The notes: generated by a model from the sequence alone, not told the origin. 42,184 nt of DNA from CAYZIB01 sp964478425 (GCA_964478425.1 CAYZIB010000011.1:1-42184); one strand, 5' to 3'. Positions 1-7,661 are shown, counted from the stretch's first letter. A program made the numbers and translations.

Positions 1-71
1 ACAAGAACTTGGTGTTCGTTTGTCTAATTCAGTTTTGAAAGACTTAGTCTTTCTAGAAAAAACAATGAAGT
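1..71 (+). other. spacer upstream of tRNA cluster, probably rRNA/tRNA operon spacer
   Basis: No coding sequence is visible. It contains a perfect short hairpin, GAAAGAC (37-43), loop TTA, GTCTTTC (47-53), without a following T-run, so it is not a terminator. No promoter is seen before the first tRNA, which suggests the tRNAs are transcribed from further upstream, most likely an rRNA operon outside the window. The rRNA link is inference. Confidence 0.4.
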
Positions 72-148
72 GGGCCTGTAGCTCAGTTGGTTAGAGCGTC
101 CGGCTGATAACCGGGAGGTCGATGGTTCGAGTCCATTCAGGCCCACCA
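72..148 (+). tRNA. tRNA-Ile (GAT)
   Basis: A 77-nt cloverleaf with acceptor GGGCCTG pairing to CAGGCCC, discriminator A and encoded CCA (146-148). The anticodon loop CTGATAA gives anticodon GAT at 106-108. The D arm TAGCTCAGTTGG and T loop TTCGAGT are canonical. It is the first of four tightly spaced tRNA genes. Confidence 0.97.
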
Positions 149-153
149 TTATC

Positions 154-229
154 GGGGCTTTAGCTCAGCTGGGAGAGCGCCTGTTTTGCACGCAGGAGGT
201 CAGCGGTTCGATCCCGCTAAGCTCCACCA
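154..229 (+). tRNA. tRNA-Ala (TGC)
   Basis: A 76-nt cloverleaf. Acceptor GGGGCTT pairs with AAGCTCC with one G-U pair, followed by A and encoded CCA. The loop TTTGCAC gives anticodon TGC at 187-189. The adjacent Ile-GAT/Ala-TGC pair is the one usually linked to rRNA operons. Only five bases separate it from the preceding tRNA. Confidence 0.97.
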
Positions 230-248
230 ATTTATTTTAATTATATAT

Positions 249-325
249 GGCGATGTAGCTCAGATGGCTAGAGCGTCCGGTTCATACCCGGAAGGTCGTG
301 GGTTCGACCCCCTCCGTCGCTACCA
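249..325 (+). tRNA. tRNA-Met (CAT), elongator
   Basis: A 77-nt cloverleaf with encoded CCA and anticodon CAT at 283-285 in loop TTCATAC. The anticodon stem TCCGG/CCGGA lacks the three consecutive G-C pairs of an initiator tRNA. The body closely resembles the Bacillus elongator Met tRNA (start GGCGRTGTAGCTCAG). The first pair is G-U and there is one T-stem mismatch (T-T), so the fold is slightly imperfect. Confidence 0.9.
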
Positions 326-327
326 TT

Positions 328-404
328 GGATCCGTAGCTCAGTTGGTTAGAGCATCCGGCTCATAACCGGACGGTCGTAGGTTCGAGTCCTACCGGATCC
401 ACCA
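328..404 (+). tRNA. tRNA-Ile2 (CAT, lysidine-type)
   Basis: A 77-nt cloverleaf with perfect acceptor GGATCCG/CGGATCC and encoded CCA. The anticodon is CAT at 362-364 in loop CTCATAA. Loop and stem match the minor isoleucine tRNA that reads AUA after TilS converts C34 to lysidine, rather than Met. AUA codons are abundant in this window, which fits. A purely anticodon-based call would mislabel it as Met. Confidence 0.85.
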
Positions 405-417
405 TCAATTTAAATAT

Positions 418-446
418 AAGATTTGATTTAATCAAATCTTTTTTTA
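418..446 (+). terminator. terminator of the tRNA cluster
   Basis: The stem AGATTTGATT (419-428) pairs with AATCAAATCT (430-439), effectively an 8-9 bp stem with a small loop, followed by seven T residues (439-445). It lies 15 bases after the last tRNA and immediately before the promoter of the next gene. Confidence 0.85.
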
Positions 447-474
447 TTTACAGTATAATTATTTATGTTATAAT
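447..474 (+). promoter_or_regulatory. sigma-A-type extended -10 promoter for the lipoprotein gene
   Basis: TTTACA (447-452) and TATAAT (469-474) are separated by 16 bases. A TG at 466-467 makes an extended -10 (TGTTATAAT). Transcription would start near 481, immediately before the AGGAGG ribosome binding site at 485-490. Confidence 0.75.
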
Positions 475-497
475 AAAAATATCTAGGAGGATTAATA

Positions 498-2168
498 ATG
501 AAAAAAATTATAGTATTTGTATTATCATTATTTTTTTTATTACAACTTACAGGATGTTTAAAAACAATTACTAATGCAGAAATTTCATTTGATTCAAATG
601 GAGGAAATTATATTGAAACAATTGTTTTAGAAAAAAATTCATTTGATATTGATGATTTTCCTATTCCAATTAAAGACGGATGTGAATTTAAAGGCTGGTT
701 TTTAGATGAAAATTTTTTAATTCCATATGATTCATTTAAAGTTGGAAAATATACATTATATGCTAAATGGGAAGAAAAATTAGAAGATGGTTTAGATTTA
801 TTATTTAATTTTAATTTAAAAAGTTCAATTAATAGTAGTATTGATTATAATAATTTACTTGTTTCTTTAAGAATAAAAACCAATTATACTAATGTTAGTT
901 CTTTAGATTTGATGAAATTATCTTTAAATCTAGAAATTAATTCTAGTGAAATATTAAATTTATATATGGTAAATTCTAATTTATATATTGATATATCTAA
1001 AAATATTACTGGGGAAAAATTTAATACAAAATTATCTTTTAATTTAACAAGTTTGATGGAAAATATATCATCATTCATTGAAAATGTCAAATATTTAGAT
1101 GATTCAGTATTTGATATTCCATTAGATGAAGCTAATACTGAGTATCTAGTTATTTATTTAACAAGAATGATATTATTAGACAGAACTGATGAAATTGATT
1201 ATGAAACTTTATTTGAAATTTTTGGTATATTAGATAATAAAAATGATTATGAAAATGAATTTAATAAATTTATTAACAAATTAGAAAAGATTAATTTAAC
1301 TAATGATTTTATTAATGAATTAGTAAATATTTTAATGAATATAGTTCCTGAAGCAAAATTTGATGATAATAAAGTCACTTATGTAGTTACTAATTCAGCA
1401 ATTCAAAATATTTTAGATGATTTAATAAAATTTGGTTTAGAAAATGTTGATATTATATTCAATAATGTTTCGAAATTAAGATTTGATGATATTATATATG
1501 AATATGATGATAATGATAATTTAAAATTTATTCACATATTATCTATGTTAGGTTATTATGATGTAGAAAATGATTTATTTGTTTCTTATTTTTTAAGTGA
1601 TGAAAAATATGTATATGTTGATTATTTAGATTTGTATTTTAGAAATGATGGATTATATGGTTATCTTGATGATGAAAATAATTTTTTTGCATTTAATGAT
1701 GATTTATTAGGATGGTATGATGATTTTGGTAATGAACATCATTATAGTGAAGATTTAAGTTTATTAAAGCATGGATATATATTAGAAGAATATTCGTTAT
1801 ATTTTTCAAAATATGAGCCTATATTATTACCAATTGATATTGATTATGCAACTTTATTTATATCTAACAAATTAAAATCATATATTCCGAATATAAATTT
1901 AAAATTAATGATTTTTAACGATGATTTAGCATCAGGATTTAATTTTGACATGAATATATTTGATTTATATTTAGATAAAGAAAATAAGATGAATTTAAGT
2001 TTAGAAGTATCATATGAAAAGACTTTAAAAGTTGATTTTGACTTTTCTTTTATAAATTCAGATTATATAGATATAACAGAAATGATATCTAGCAAAATAT
2101 CAGATTTGAATTATAAATTGTATATTATGAAAGCAAACAATTATAAATTTAGTGAAATATATAAATAA
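498..2168 (+). CDS. lipoprotein with one InlB B-repeat, function unknown
   Basis: A 556-residue protein with a lipoprotein signal peptide: KK at positions 2-3, a hydrophobic core and lipobox LTGC with Cys20. It is thus probably anchored on the outer face of the membrane. Residues about 28-92 form one Listeria-Bacteroides/InlB B-type repeat, with FDSNGG at 31-36, GW at 66-67 and the closing YAKW at 88-91. The remaining 460 residues are Asn/Asp/Leu-rich and I do not recognise a family; residues about 370-425 are rich in Tyr and Asp. ATG follows AGGAGG at seven bases. It is a single-gene unit with its own promoter and terminator. A surface adhesion or binding role is only suggested by the repeat type. 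Confidence 0.75.
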   Translation: MKKIIVFVLSLFFLLQLTGCLKTITNAEISFDSNGGNYIETIVLEKNSFDIDDFPIPIKDGCEFKGWFLDENFLIPYDSFKVGKYTLYAKWEEKLEDGLDLLFNFNLKSSINSSIDYNNLLVSLRIKTNYTNVSSLDLMKLSLNLEINSSEILNLYMVNSNLYIDISKNITGEKFNTKLSFNLTSLMENISSFIENVKYLDDSVFDIPLDEANTEYLVIYLTRMILLDRTDEIDYETLFEIFGILDNKNDYENEFNKFINKLEKINLTNDFINELVNILMNIVPEAKFDDNKVTYVVTNSAIQNILDDLIKFGLENVDIIFNNVSKLRFDDIIYEYDDNDNLKFIHILSMLGYYDVENDLFVSYFLSDEKYVYVDYLDLYFRNDGLYGYLDDENNFFAFNDDLLGWYDDFGNEHHYSEDLSLLKHGYILEEYSLYFSKYEPILLPIDIDYATLFISNKLKSYIPNINLKLMIFNDDLASGFNFDMNIFDLYLDKENKMNLSLEVSYEKTLKVDFDFSFINSDYIDITEMISSKISDLNYKLYIMKANNYKFSEIYK

Positions 2169-2177
2169 TAAATTATA

Positions 2178-2207
2178 TAAAATACCTTTTTATAAGGTAT
2201 TTTTTTA
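2178..2207 (+). terminator. terminator after the lipoprotein gene
   Basis: AAATACCTT (2180-2188) pairs with AAGGTATTT (2194-2202) around a five-base loop. The T-run continues to 2206. It sits ten bases after the stop codon. Confidence 0.85.
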
Positions 2208-2223
2208 TTAAAACGCTTTTATA

Positions 2224-2252
2224 TTGACATGAATTAAAAACATATATATAAT
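2224..2252 (+). promoter_or_regulatory. consensus sigma-A promoter of the lysine riboswitch operon
   Basis: TTGACA (2224-2229), a 17-base spacer and TATAAT (2247-2252) are an exact consensus match. The start site would be near 2259, a few bases before the aptamer. Other -10-like matches exist in the adjacent AT repeat, but this spacing is ideal. Confidence 0.85.
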
Positions 2253-2265
2253 ATAAATAACAAAA

Positions 2266-2421
2266 AAATAGAGGTGCAATATTTAAGAGTAGTATATAGA
2301 GAAGACATTCTATGAAATATATGAAAGGAAATGTTGCCGAACGGGTAAAAAGGTATTTTTATTACCGTGGGATTATAGATAATATCTATAATACTCCTAC
2401 TAATAAGTAGAGGCGCTATTG
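2266..2421 (+). promoter_or_regulatory. lysine riboswitch (L-box) aptamer
   Basis: The conserved L-box blocks appear in order: AGAGGTGC (2270-2277), AAGAGTAG (2284-2291), GAAAGG in the middle, GCCGAAC, and a closing AGAGGCGCTATT (2409-2420). P1 forms from AATAG (2267-2271) and CTATT (2416-2420). This matches the known lysine riboswitch architecture. It lies in the 332-base stretch between the two lipoprotein genes and is followed by a terminator, so control is by transcription attenuation. It implies that the downstream ABC importer responds to lysine. Confidence 0.92.
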
Positions 2422-2443
2422 TAAGTTAATGTTTATTTATAAT

Positions 2444-2474
2444 ATGCGTCCTTATGGATGCTTTTATTTTTTTT
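2444..2474 (+). terminator. riboswitch expression-platform terminator (attenuator)
   Basis: GCGTCC (2446-2451) pairs with GGATGC (2456-2461) around TTAT, then TTTTA and eight T residues. A competing pairing is visible: GGCGC (2412-2416), at the 3' side of P1, can pair with GCGTC (2446-2450). That would serve as an antiterminator when lysine is absent. The competition is deduced from sequence only. Confidence 0.85.
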
Positions 2475-2500
2475 ATATTTAATTTTTGGGAGGAAACAAA

Positions 2501-3364
2501 ATGAAAAAAATTATATTTATATTTATTTTATCATTATCTTTAATAAGTTTTACTGGATGCAAAAGTGAAAAAGTTAATAATGATAAATTAGTAATAGGAA
2601 TGGAATGTGGATATCAACCATTTAATTGGACAGTTAATACTAGTTCAATTTATACATTACCAATTTATGGTTCTAGTCAATATGTTGATGGATATGATAT
2701 TCAAATTGCAAAGTATTTAAGTAAAGAATTGGATAAAGAGGTTGTTATTAAAAAATTAGTATGGGATTCTTTAATATTTTCATTACAACAAGGAGAAATT
2801 AACATGGTATTAGCTGGTATGACTGATACTCCAGAAAGAAGACAATCAATTGATTTTACAGATCCATATTTGGAAAGTGATTTAGCTTTTTTAATTAAAA
2901 CAGAAAATTTACCTGAAGGAAATTCTAAAGAAAATCCTATATCATATCAAGAACTATTAGAATTGTTTAAAAATAAAAGTTTAATATGCCAAAAAAATGT
3001 TGTTGGAGATGACTATATTAGTACATACTTTAGTAATCAAGAAGGATATAATATTCATCATAATAGCCCAGCTGATACATATCCGCTTGCTGCTAGTGAT
3101 GTAAAATCAGGAGCTGCATTTGCAATGCCTGCAGAACTTCCAGTTATTGAAGCTATGACTAATTTAGGTGGTTTATCAGTTTTATATGTTGATTATTCAT
3201 TTTTAAGTAGCGAAGATTTAAATGGTTTAAAGGTTTCTATTGGAATTAAAAAAGGAAATGAAGAATTAAAAAATGAAATAAATTCTGCTTTAAGTAAATT
3301 AACACAAGAAAAGAAATCAGAATTAATGGGAGGAGCTGCAACAAGATCAGCTAATAACCAATAA
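2501..3364 (+). CDS. amino-acid ABC transporter substrate-binding lipoprotein (probably lysine)
   Basis: A 287-residue family 3 periplasmic-binding-type protein that captures the amino acid outside the membrane. The signal peptide ends in lipobox FTGC with Cys20. The domain begins at VIGMECGYQPFNW, where the ligand pocket of this family starts, and includes GYDIQIAKYLSKEL and the GMTDTPERRQSIDFTDPY block that contacts ligand. The ATG at 2501 is chosen because GGGAGG at 2488-2493 is seven bases upstream; the in-frame TTG at 2486 precedes that site. The gene is the first in an operon behind a lysine riboswitch, which gives the substrate prediction; the protein sequence alone does not fix specificity. 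Confidence 0.9.
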   Translation: MKKIIFIFILSLSLISFTGCKSEKVNNDKLVIGMECGYQPFNWTVNTSSIYTLPIYGSSQYVDGYDIQIAKYLSKELDKEVVIKKLVWDSLIFSLQQGEINMVLAGMTDTPERRQSIDFTDPYLESDLAFLIKTENLPEGNSKENPISYQELLELFKNKSLICQKNVVGDDYISTYFSNQEGYNIHHNSPADTYPLAASDVKSGAAFAMPAELPVIEAMTNLGGLSVLYVDYSFLSSEDLNGLKVSIGIKKGNEELKNEINSALSKLTQEKKSELMGGAATRSANNQ

Positions 3365-4146
3365 TGATTGATTTTAATAAAATATTAAAAATTTTAAATT
3401 CAAGTGATTTAAAATATATTATTTATGGAATATTAAGTACATTAATACTTGCAATATTTGGGACTTTTATAGGATTAGTTTTGGGTATTTTTTTAGCATA
3501 TGGTAAGAATATAAATATTAACGAAACAGATAAAAGAATTATTAAAATAGTAAAAAAAACATGTTTAATATGTTCTAATTTATATTCAACAATATTTAGA
3601 GGAACACCAATGATGGTGCAAGCATTAATTTTTAAATATGGTTGTCAATATTTAGGATTAAATTGGGAAATTGTTAAATTTCCTAAATATATTAATAACG
3701 AAATTATAAATGGTTGGTTAATAGCAGGATTGATTGTAATTACATTAAATACAGCTGCCTATATGGGAGAAATTATTAAATCAGGATTAAATGGTGTAGA
3801 TATAGGTCAACAAGAAGGCGCTAGATCACTTGGAATGTCTAAATTTCAAACATCAATTTTGATTATACTTCCTCAAGCAATAAAAAATTGTTTACCTACT
3901 ATTGCTAATGAATTTATAGTTAATATTAAAGATTCATCGGTATTAAATGTTATAGCTGTTACTGAGTTATTTTATCGTTTTAAAGATATTGCTACTACAA
4001 GCTATGCTTTTTTAGAGTGTTATTTATTAATTGCGTTAATATATTTAATTTTAACTATTTTATCGAATTTCTTATTTAAATTATTAGAAAATAAACTAAA
4101 TGGTAAAAAAATAAAAATAAATTTATTTAAAAGAGAGATGTTATAA
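3364..4146 (+). CDS. amino-acid ABC transporter permease (probably lysine)
   Basis: A 260-residue polar amino-acid-type membrane permease. Hydrophobic segments lie near residues 18-45, 115-135 and 215-240, among others. The EAA loop that docks on the ATPase is clear: EGARSLGMSKFQTSILIILP. The region FRGTPMMVQ is typical of HisM/GlnP-type permeases. ATG overlaps the upstream TAA by one base, so translation is coupled to the binding protein. A single permease gene implies a homodimeric channel. Confidence 0.9.
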   Translation: MIDFNKILKILNSSDLKYIIYGILSTLILAIFGTFIGLVLGIFLAYGKNININETDKRIIKIVKKTCLICSNLYSTIFRGTPMMVQALIFKYGCQYLGLNWEIVKFPKYINNEIINGWLIAGLIVITLNTAAYMGEIIKSGLNGVDIGQQEGARSLGMSKFQTSILIILPQAIKNCLPTIANEFIVNIKDSSVLNVIAVTELFYRFKDIATTSYAFLECYLLIALIYLILTILSNFLFKLLENKLNGKKIKINLFKREML

Positions 4147-4147
4147 T

Positions 4148-5164
4148 ATGGGAAATAATTATATTTTAAAAGCATCTAATATAGCTAAATTTTTTGGTAA
4201 TAATAAAGTTTTAAAAGATATTTCTTTAGAGGTTAATAAAGGTGATGTAATATCAATTATTGGGTCATCTGGAAGTGGTAAATCTACTTTTTTAAGATGT
4301 TTAAATCTTTTAGAAACACCTACAAGAGGTAAATTAGAATTTAATAATGAAACATATTTTAATATATCTTGTTGTAAAGATGATTTTATCGATTATGATA
4401 AATATAATAAAGATTTAAACATGTATAACGAAAATCTTATTATAACAGAAGATGAAGTTGCTATTTGGGATAATAAATTAATAGAAGAAAAAAATAATAT
4501 AGAATATAAAACTAATTTAAAAAAAGCAAAAAAAGAATATAAATTAGTAAGAAGAAATCCTATTTTGAAAAAGAATTATTTTAATAAAGAAGAATACAAT
4601 TTAGCAATTAATAATTCTTTTAATATTATTGCATCAAATAAAAAAATAAATGATATTAGAACAAAAGTTGTTATGGTTTTTCAAAATTTTAATTTATTTA
4701 ATAATTATGATGTATTAGAAAATTGTATATTAGCACAAACAAAAGTATTAAAAAGAAGTTATGAAGAAGCAAAAGAAAAGGCTATTAAACATTTAACAAG
4801 TGTTAATATGCAAGATAGAATGAATTATAAAATTAATGAATTATCTGGTGGACAAAAACAAAGAGTTGCAATTGCAAGAGCATTATGTATGGATCCTGAT
4901 ATAATTTTATTTGATGAACCAACAAGTGCACTTGATCCTGAAATGGTTTTTGAAGTGTTACAAGTAATTAAAAATTTAGCAAAAAGTGGCATAACTATGA
5001 TAATTGTTACTCATGAAATGGATTTTGCTAAAGATGTTTCAAATAAGGTTATATTTATGGATAATGGAGTAATCTGCGAATCTGGAACTCCTACTGATAT
5101 ATTTGTTAATCCAAAAGAAACAAGAACAAAAGAATTTTTAAAACGATATTTAAAAAATAATTAA
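4148..5164 (+). CDS. amino-acid ABC transporter ATPase with ~90-residue insertion
   Basis: A GlnQ/HisP-type ATPase energising the importer. Walker A is GSSGSGKST (39-47), Q-loop Gln179 is in VFQNFNLF, the signature LSGGQ is at 232-236, and Walker B ends FDEPTS with catalytic Glu257, followed by a switch His in IIVTHEMDFA. At 338 residues it is about 90 longer than usual. The extra length lies between Walker A and the Q-loop (about residues 72-168), where a charged Lys/Asn/Glu-rich segment replaces the normal short beta region. The reading frame is continuous and all catalytic motifs are intact. It starts one base after the permease stop codon, and its stop lies in the terminator stem. Confidence 0.92.
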   Translation: MGNNYILKASNIAKFFGNNKVLKDISLEVNKGDVISIIGSSGSGKSTFLRCLNLLETPTRGKLEFNNETYFNISCCKDDFIDYDKYNKDLNMYNENLIITEDEVAIWDNKLIEEKNNIEYKTNLKKAKKEYKLVRRNPILKKNYFNKEEYNLAINNSFNIIASNKKINDIRTKVVMVFQNFNLFNNYDVLENCILAQTKVLKRSYEEAKEKAIKHLTSVNMQDRMNYKINELSGGQKQRVAIARALCMDPDIILFDEPTSALDPEMVFEVLQVIKNLAKSGITMIIVTHEMDFAKDVSNKVIFMDNGVICESGTPTDIFVNPKETRTKEFLKRYLKNN

Positions 5165-5190
5165 GGAATTTTTATATTCCTTTTATTTTT
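5162..5190 (+). terminator. terminator of the lysine importer operon
   Basis: AAGGAAT (5163-5169) pairs with ATTCCTT (5176-5182), followed by a T-rich tail (TTTTATTTTT). The stem begins inside the ATPase stop codon. Confidence 0.75.
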
Positions 5191-5196
5191 AAATTA

Positions 5197-5205
5197 TGAT
5201 AAAAT
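5197..5205 (+). promoter_or_regulatory. extended -10 promoter of the pseudouridine synthase gene
   Basis: TG at 5197-5198, one base, then TAAAAT (5200-5205). No good -35 is visible, since the expected position falls in the preceding terminator. The start site near 5212 leaves about 20 bases before the ATG at 5233, including the GGAGG at 5221-5225. Confidence 0.5.
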
Positions 5206-5232
5206 ACTCATGTTTAGTTTGGAGGAATATTT

Positions 5233-5925
5233 ATGGCATTTAATTACTTAGATTTACATGTCATATATGAAGATAATCATATAATTGTAGTTGAAAAAAA
5301 ACCAGGTATATTAAGTCAAAAAGATATAACTAATGACCCGGATATTATAAGTATTATAAAAGAATATTTAGTTCATAAATATAATAAACCAGGAGATGCT
5401 TTTTTAGGATCTATTCATAGACTTGATAGAATGGTTGGAGGAGTAATGGTGTTTGCTAAAACTTCAAAATCATTAGAACGATTACAAAAACAAATGAGAG
5501 AAAGACAGATTAAAAAGAAATATTATGCTCTTGTTTGGGGAGAAGTAAATGATTCAGATAAATTAGAAGATTATTTAATTAAAGATGAATCAGTTCCAAG
5601 AGCTTATGTGGTTGATAAAAATACTATTGGAGCAAAATATGCTTTATTAACATATAATAAGATTAAAAGTATAAAATATTTAAATCAAACTTTATCTATG
5701 GTTGATATTGCACTTGAAACAGGAAGATATCATCAAATTAGAATTCAATTTGCATCAAGAAATCATCCAATTTATGGTGATCAAAAATATGGTAAAAAAT
5801 TTAATAAACAAGGCATAATTTTAGGATTATGGTCATATTCTTTATCATTTATTCATCCAATTACAAAAGAAGAAATGACATTTATTGAATATCCAAAAAG
5901 TAAAATATGGGAAGAATTTTTATAA
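5233..5925 (+). CDS. RluA-family RNA pseudouridine synthase
   Basis: A 230-residue enzyme that isomerises uridine to pseudouridine in rRNA or tRNA. The catalytic motif HRLDR is at 62-66, with Asp65 the predicted nucleophile. Later family blocks include KKYYALVWG, ALETGRYHQIRIQFA and HPIYGDQKYG. The N-terminal S4 RNA-binding domain of RluC/RluD is absent and the protein begins directly in the catalytic domain, as in short RluA-type enzymes. The target base cannot be told from sequence. It is a single-gene unit on the plus strand, convergent with the next gene. Confidence 0.9.
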   Translation: MAFNYLDLHVIYEDNHIIVVEKKPGILSQKDITNDPDIISIIKEYLVHKYNKPGDAFLGSIHRLDRMVGGVMVFAKTSKSLERLQKQMRERQIKKKYYALVWGEVNDSDKLEDYLIKDESVPRAYVVDKNTIGAKYALLTYNKIKSIKYLNQTLSMVDIALETGRYHQIRIQFASRNHPIYGDQKYGKKFNKQGIILGLWSYSLSFIHPITKEEMTFIEYPKSKIWEEFL

Positions 5926-5952
5926 AAAAAAGAGAAATTTCTCTTTTTTTAT
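5924..5952. terminator. bidirectional terminator between convergent genes
   Basis: AGAGAAA (5931-5937) pairs directly with TTTCTCT (5938-5944), flanked by seven A on the left and seven T on the right. The symmetric A/T flanks allow termination for both the plus-strand pseudouridine synthase and the minus-strand PEPCK-like gene. The minus-strand stop codon lies inside the element. Confidence 0.8.
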
Positions 5953-7604
5953 TTTGTAATAAGTCTTAATATTTCTAATGCAGCTTTACTTCTATCTGAT
6001 TCATTATCTGATTCAGTAAATAATTCACCAATAAAAATTTCTTTTTTATGTTCATTATTAAATATACTATCTACAATTTTACTTGTTTCATTTGTTAATT
6101 GCCATGCTCCAAATGGATTTGTATTAAAATATTCGATTATATCATCATCAATATCAGAATTATTTTTTCTTCCTTTTATGAATAATTCTTTTGCTTCATC
6201 TATATTTGTTATTTCTTTAATTGCTTTAAATTTTTCATGATTATTTATATATAATAGTATATCTATTTTATAGCCCTTTGTAATATCATCATATGTACTA
6301 ACTGGAATAATACATCTTGCATTTTTTTGATTAGGATTAGTAAAAATTGCACGATCAAATATTTGATATGGATAACCACTATTTAAGTTATCTAATCTTG
6401 TAAATGCACCAATTTCAGTTCCATATAATAAAAGCTTGTTGTTTTTGTTTTTTATTGTTCCCATATCATCAAAAATGGTAATCATATCTTTTATATAATT
6501 TTTCCCAATGTGTCGTAATAATTCAATTATTTCGCTTTTTCCTGCTCTTGAATCTCCGATTAAAACAAGATTTTTATTAACACCATTAAATAATTCAATA
6601 CTTACTCCAGAACCATATAATGGCAAATTAAAATTATCGATAGACTTAATATTGTTTGTTGTTAAAATTAATTTTTTTAAATATCCGAAATAATCAATTT
6701 CATCATTATATTTTAATGTTCCTATATAAATATCGTTTTCTATATCATGATATATTCCGTCTTGAAATTCACCAATTCCTCCATAAACAATTAATAAATC
6801 TGGTTTTTTATTTAAATAATTTTCTTTTCCAACATGACTAAAAAGATTTGTAAGTCCAATAGCTGATCCTAAATAATCTTGATGAAAGTAAACATATGTC
6901 AAATAAAAACCAACATATATTGGAAAACATAACCATTCATCTTTTTTAAAATTCATTTTAGTTATAGGATTTTCATTGATTATTTTAAATTGATTAGTTC
7001 TTTTATTTTTTTTAGTATAACTCATAAAAGGTGGTTTAAATATTACTGAATCAATAAAATCAATATAATTTAATTTATCATAAATATTTGATCCCCAATT
7101 ATTTTCATTCAATAACAAAGATGCATTAACACCAGCATTAAGTTCTCTATATATATCAAAAGAATCATTTAAAACATTTTGTGAAAGTTTACGATAGATT
7201 TTTAAAATTATATTATTTAATTCTTGTAAAGAATCAAGCAAGGTATTTTTATCAATGGTTTTAGAATTATGTAGATACAAATATCTTTCTTTTTTTATCC
7301 AGAAGTTATATAAGTCTTGGATTAAATTATATAATCTTTTTGGATTTTCAAGTAAAAAGTAATATTTTTGTTCCATCGTTTTAATTTTGTTAATTGGAAA
7401 TAATAAAAGAAGTGTAAAAACATCTGTTAAGTCAGAAGCTGTTTTAGAGATGTTTTCTTTGAATACATATTTTTTTTGTTCTTTTAAATATTTTTTTAAA
7501 ACAAAGTTAAATGAATTTGATTTTAAAATGTTTTCCATTTCGAAATCCATTTTTTTATTTGTTGATAAAATTATTTTATTATTAAACGCATTTATTTTAA
7601 TCAT
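5949..7604 (-). CDS. HprK/PEPCK-like P-loop protein, function unknown
   Basis: About 551 residues. The C-terminal part (about 330-470 in the numbering from GTG 7613) resembles the nucleotide-binding core of phosphoenolpyruvate carboxykinase and HPr kinase. It has P-loop GDSRAGKSE (353-361), an acidic pair FDD (381-383) at the Walker B position, and downstream IGAFTRLDN, FDRAIFTNPNQKNARCIIP and KIDILLYINN. The first ~330 residues are not recognised, though YYGGIGEF-like and Tyr-rich stretches are present. ATG at 7604 is preferred because GGGTG lies six bases upstream; an in-frame GTG is at 7613. Length matches PEPCK (about 540), but the family's P-loop (GLSGTGKTT) and carboxykinase signatures are not clearly present. 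It could be a kinase acting on a protein or a small molecule. Confidence 0.55.
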   Translation of the reverse strand: MIKINAFNNKIILSTNKKMDFEMENILKSNSFNFVLKKYLKEQKKYVFKENISKTASDLTDVFTLLLLFPINKIKTMEQKYYFLLENPKRLYNLIQDLYNFWIKKERYLYLHNSKTIDKNTLLDSLQELNNIILKIYRKLSQNVLNDSFDIYRELNAGVNASLLLNENNWGSNIYDKLNYIDFIDSVIFKPPFMSYTKKNKRTNQFKIINENPITKMNFKKDEWLCFPIYVGFYLTYVYFHQDYLGSAIGLTNLFSHVGKENYLNKKPDLLIVYGGIGEFQDGIYHDIENDIYIGTLKYNDEIDYFGYLKKLILTTNNIKSIDNFNLPLYGSGVSIELFNGVNKNLVLIGDSRAGKSEIIELLRHIGKNYIKDMITIFDDMGTIKNKNNKLLLYGTEIGAFTRLDNLNSGYPYQIFDRAIFTNPNQKNARCIIPVSTYDDITKGYKIDILLYINNHEKFKAIKEITNIDEAKELFIKGRKNNSDIDDDIIEYFNTNPFGAWQLTNETSKIVDSIFNNEHKKEIFIGELFTESDNESDRSKAALEILRLITK

Positions 7605-7621
7605 TTTATACACCCAAAAAT

Positions 7622-7627
7622 ATTATA
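7622..7627 (-). promoter_or_regulatory. possible -10 box for the PEPCK-like gene
   Basis: On the minus strand this reads TATAAT, 17 bases before the ATG at 7604. No convincing -35 is visible in the AT tracts upstream. In this composition a chance match is likely, so confidence is low. Confidence 0.3.
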
Positions 7628-7661
7628 AATTATTTTTTTAAAAAAAGATATAAAAAAAGAT

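Noticed and set aside
249..325. Initiator tRNA-Met
   Set aside because: Lacks the three G-C pairs in the anticodon stem and the unpaired first base; fits elongator Met.
2486..2500. In-frame TTG giving the lysine-binding lipoprotein five extra residues
   Set aside because: It lies upstream of and within the GGGAGG ribosome binding site; the ATG at 2501 has ideal spacing and a proper signal peptide start.
7387..7641. Plus-strand open frame opposite the start of the PEPCK-like gene
   Set aside because: Overlaps a longer gene with clear motifs on the other strand; hydrophobic Phe/Leu-rich translation is typical of antisense AT-rich sequence.
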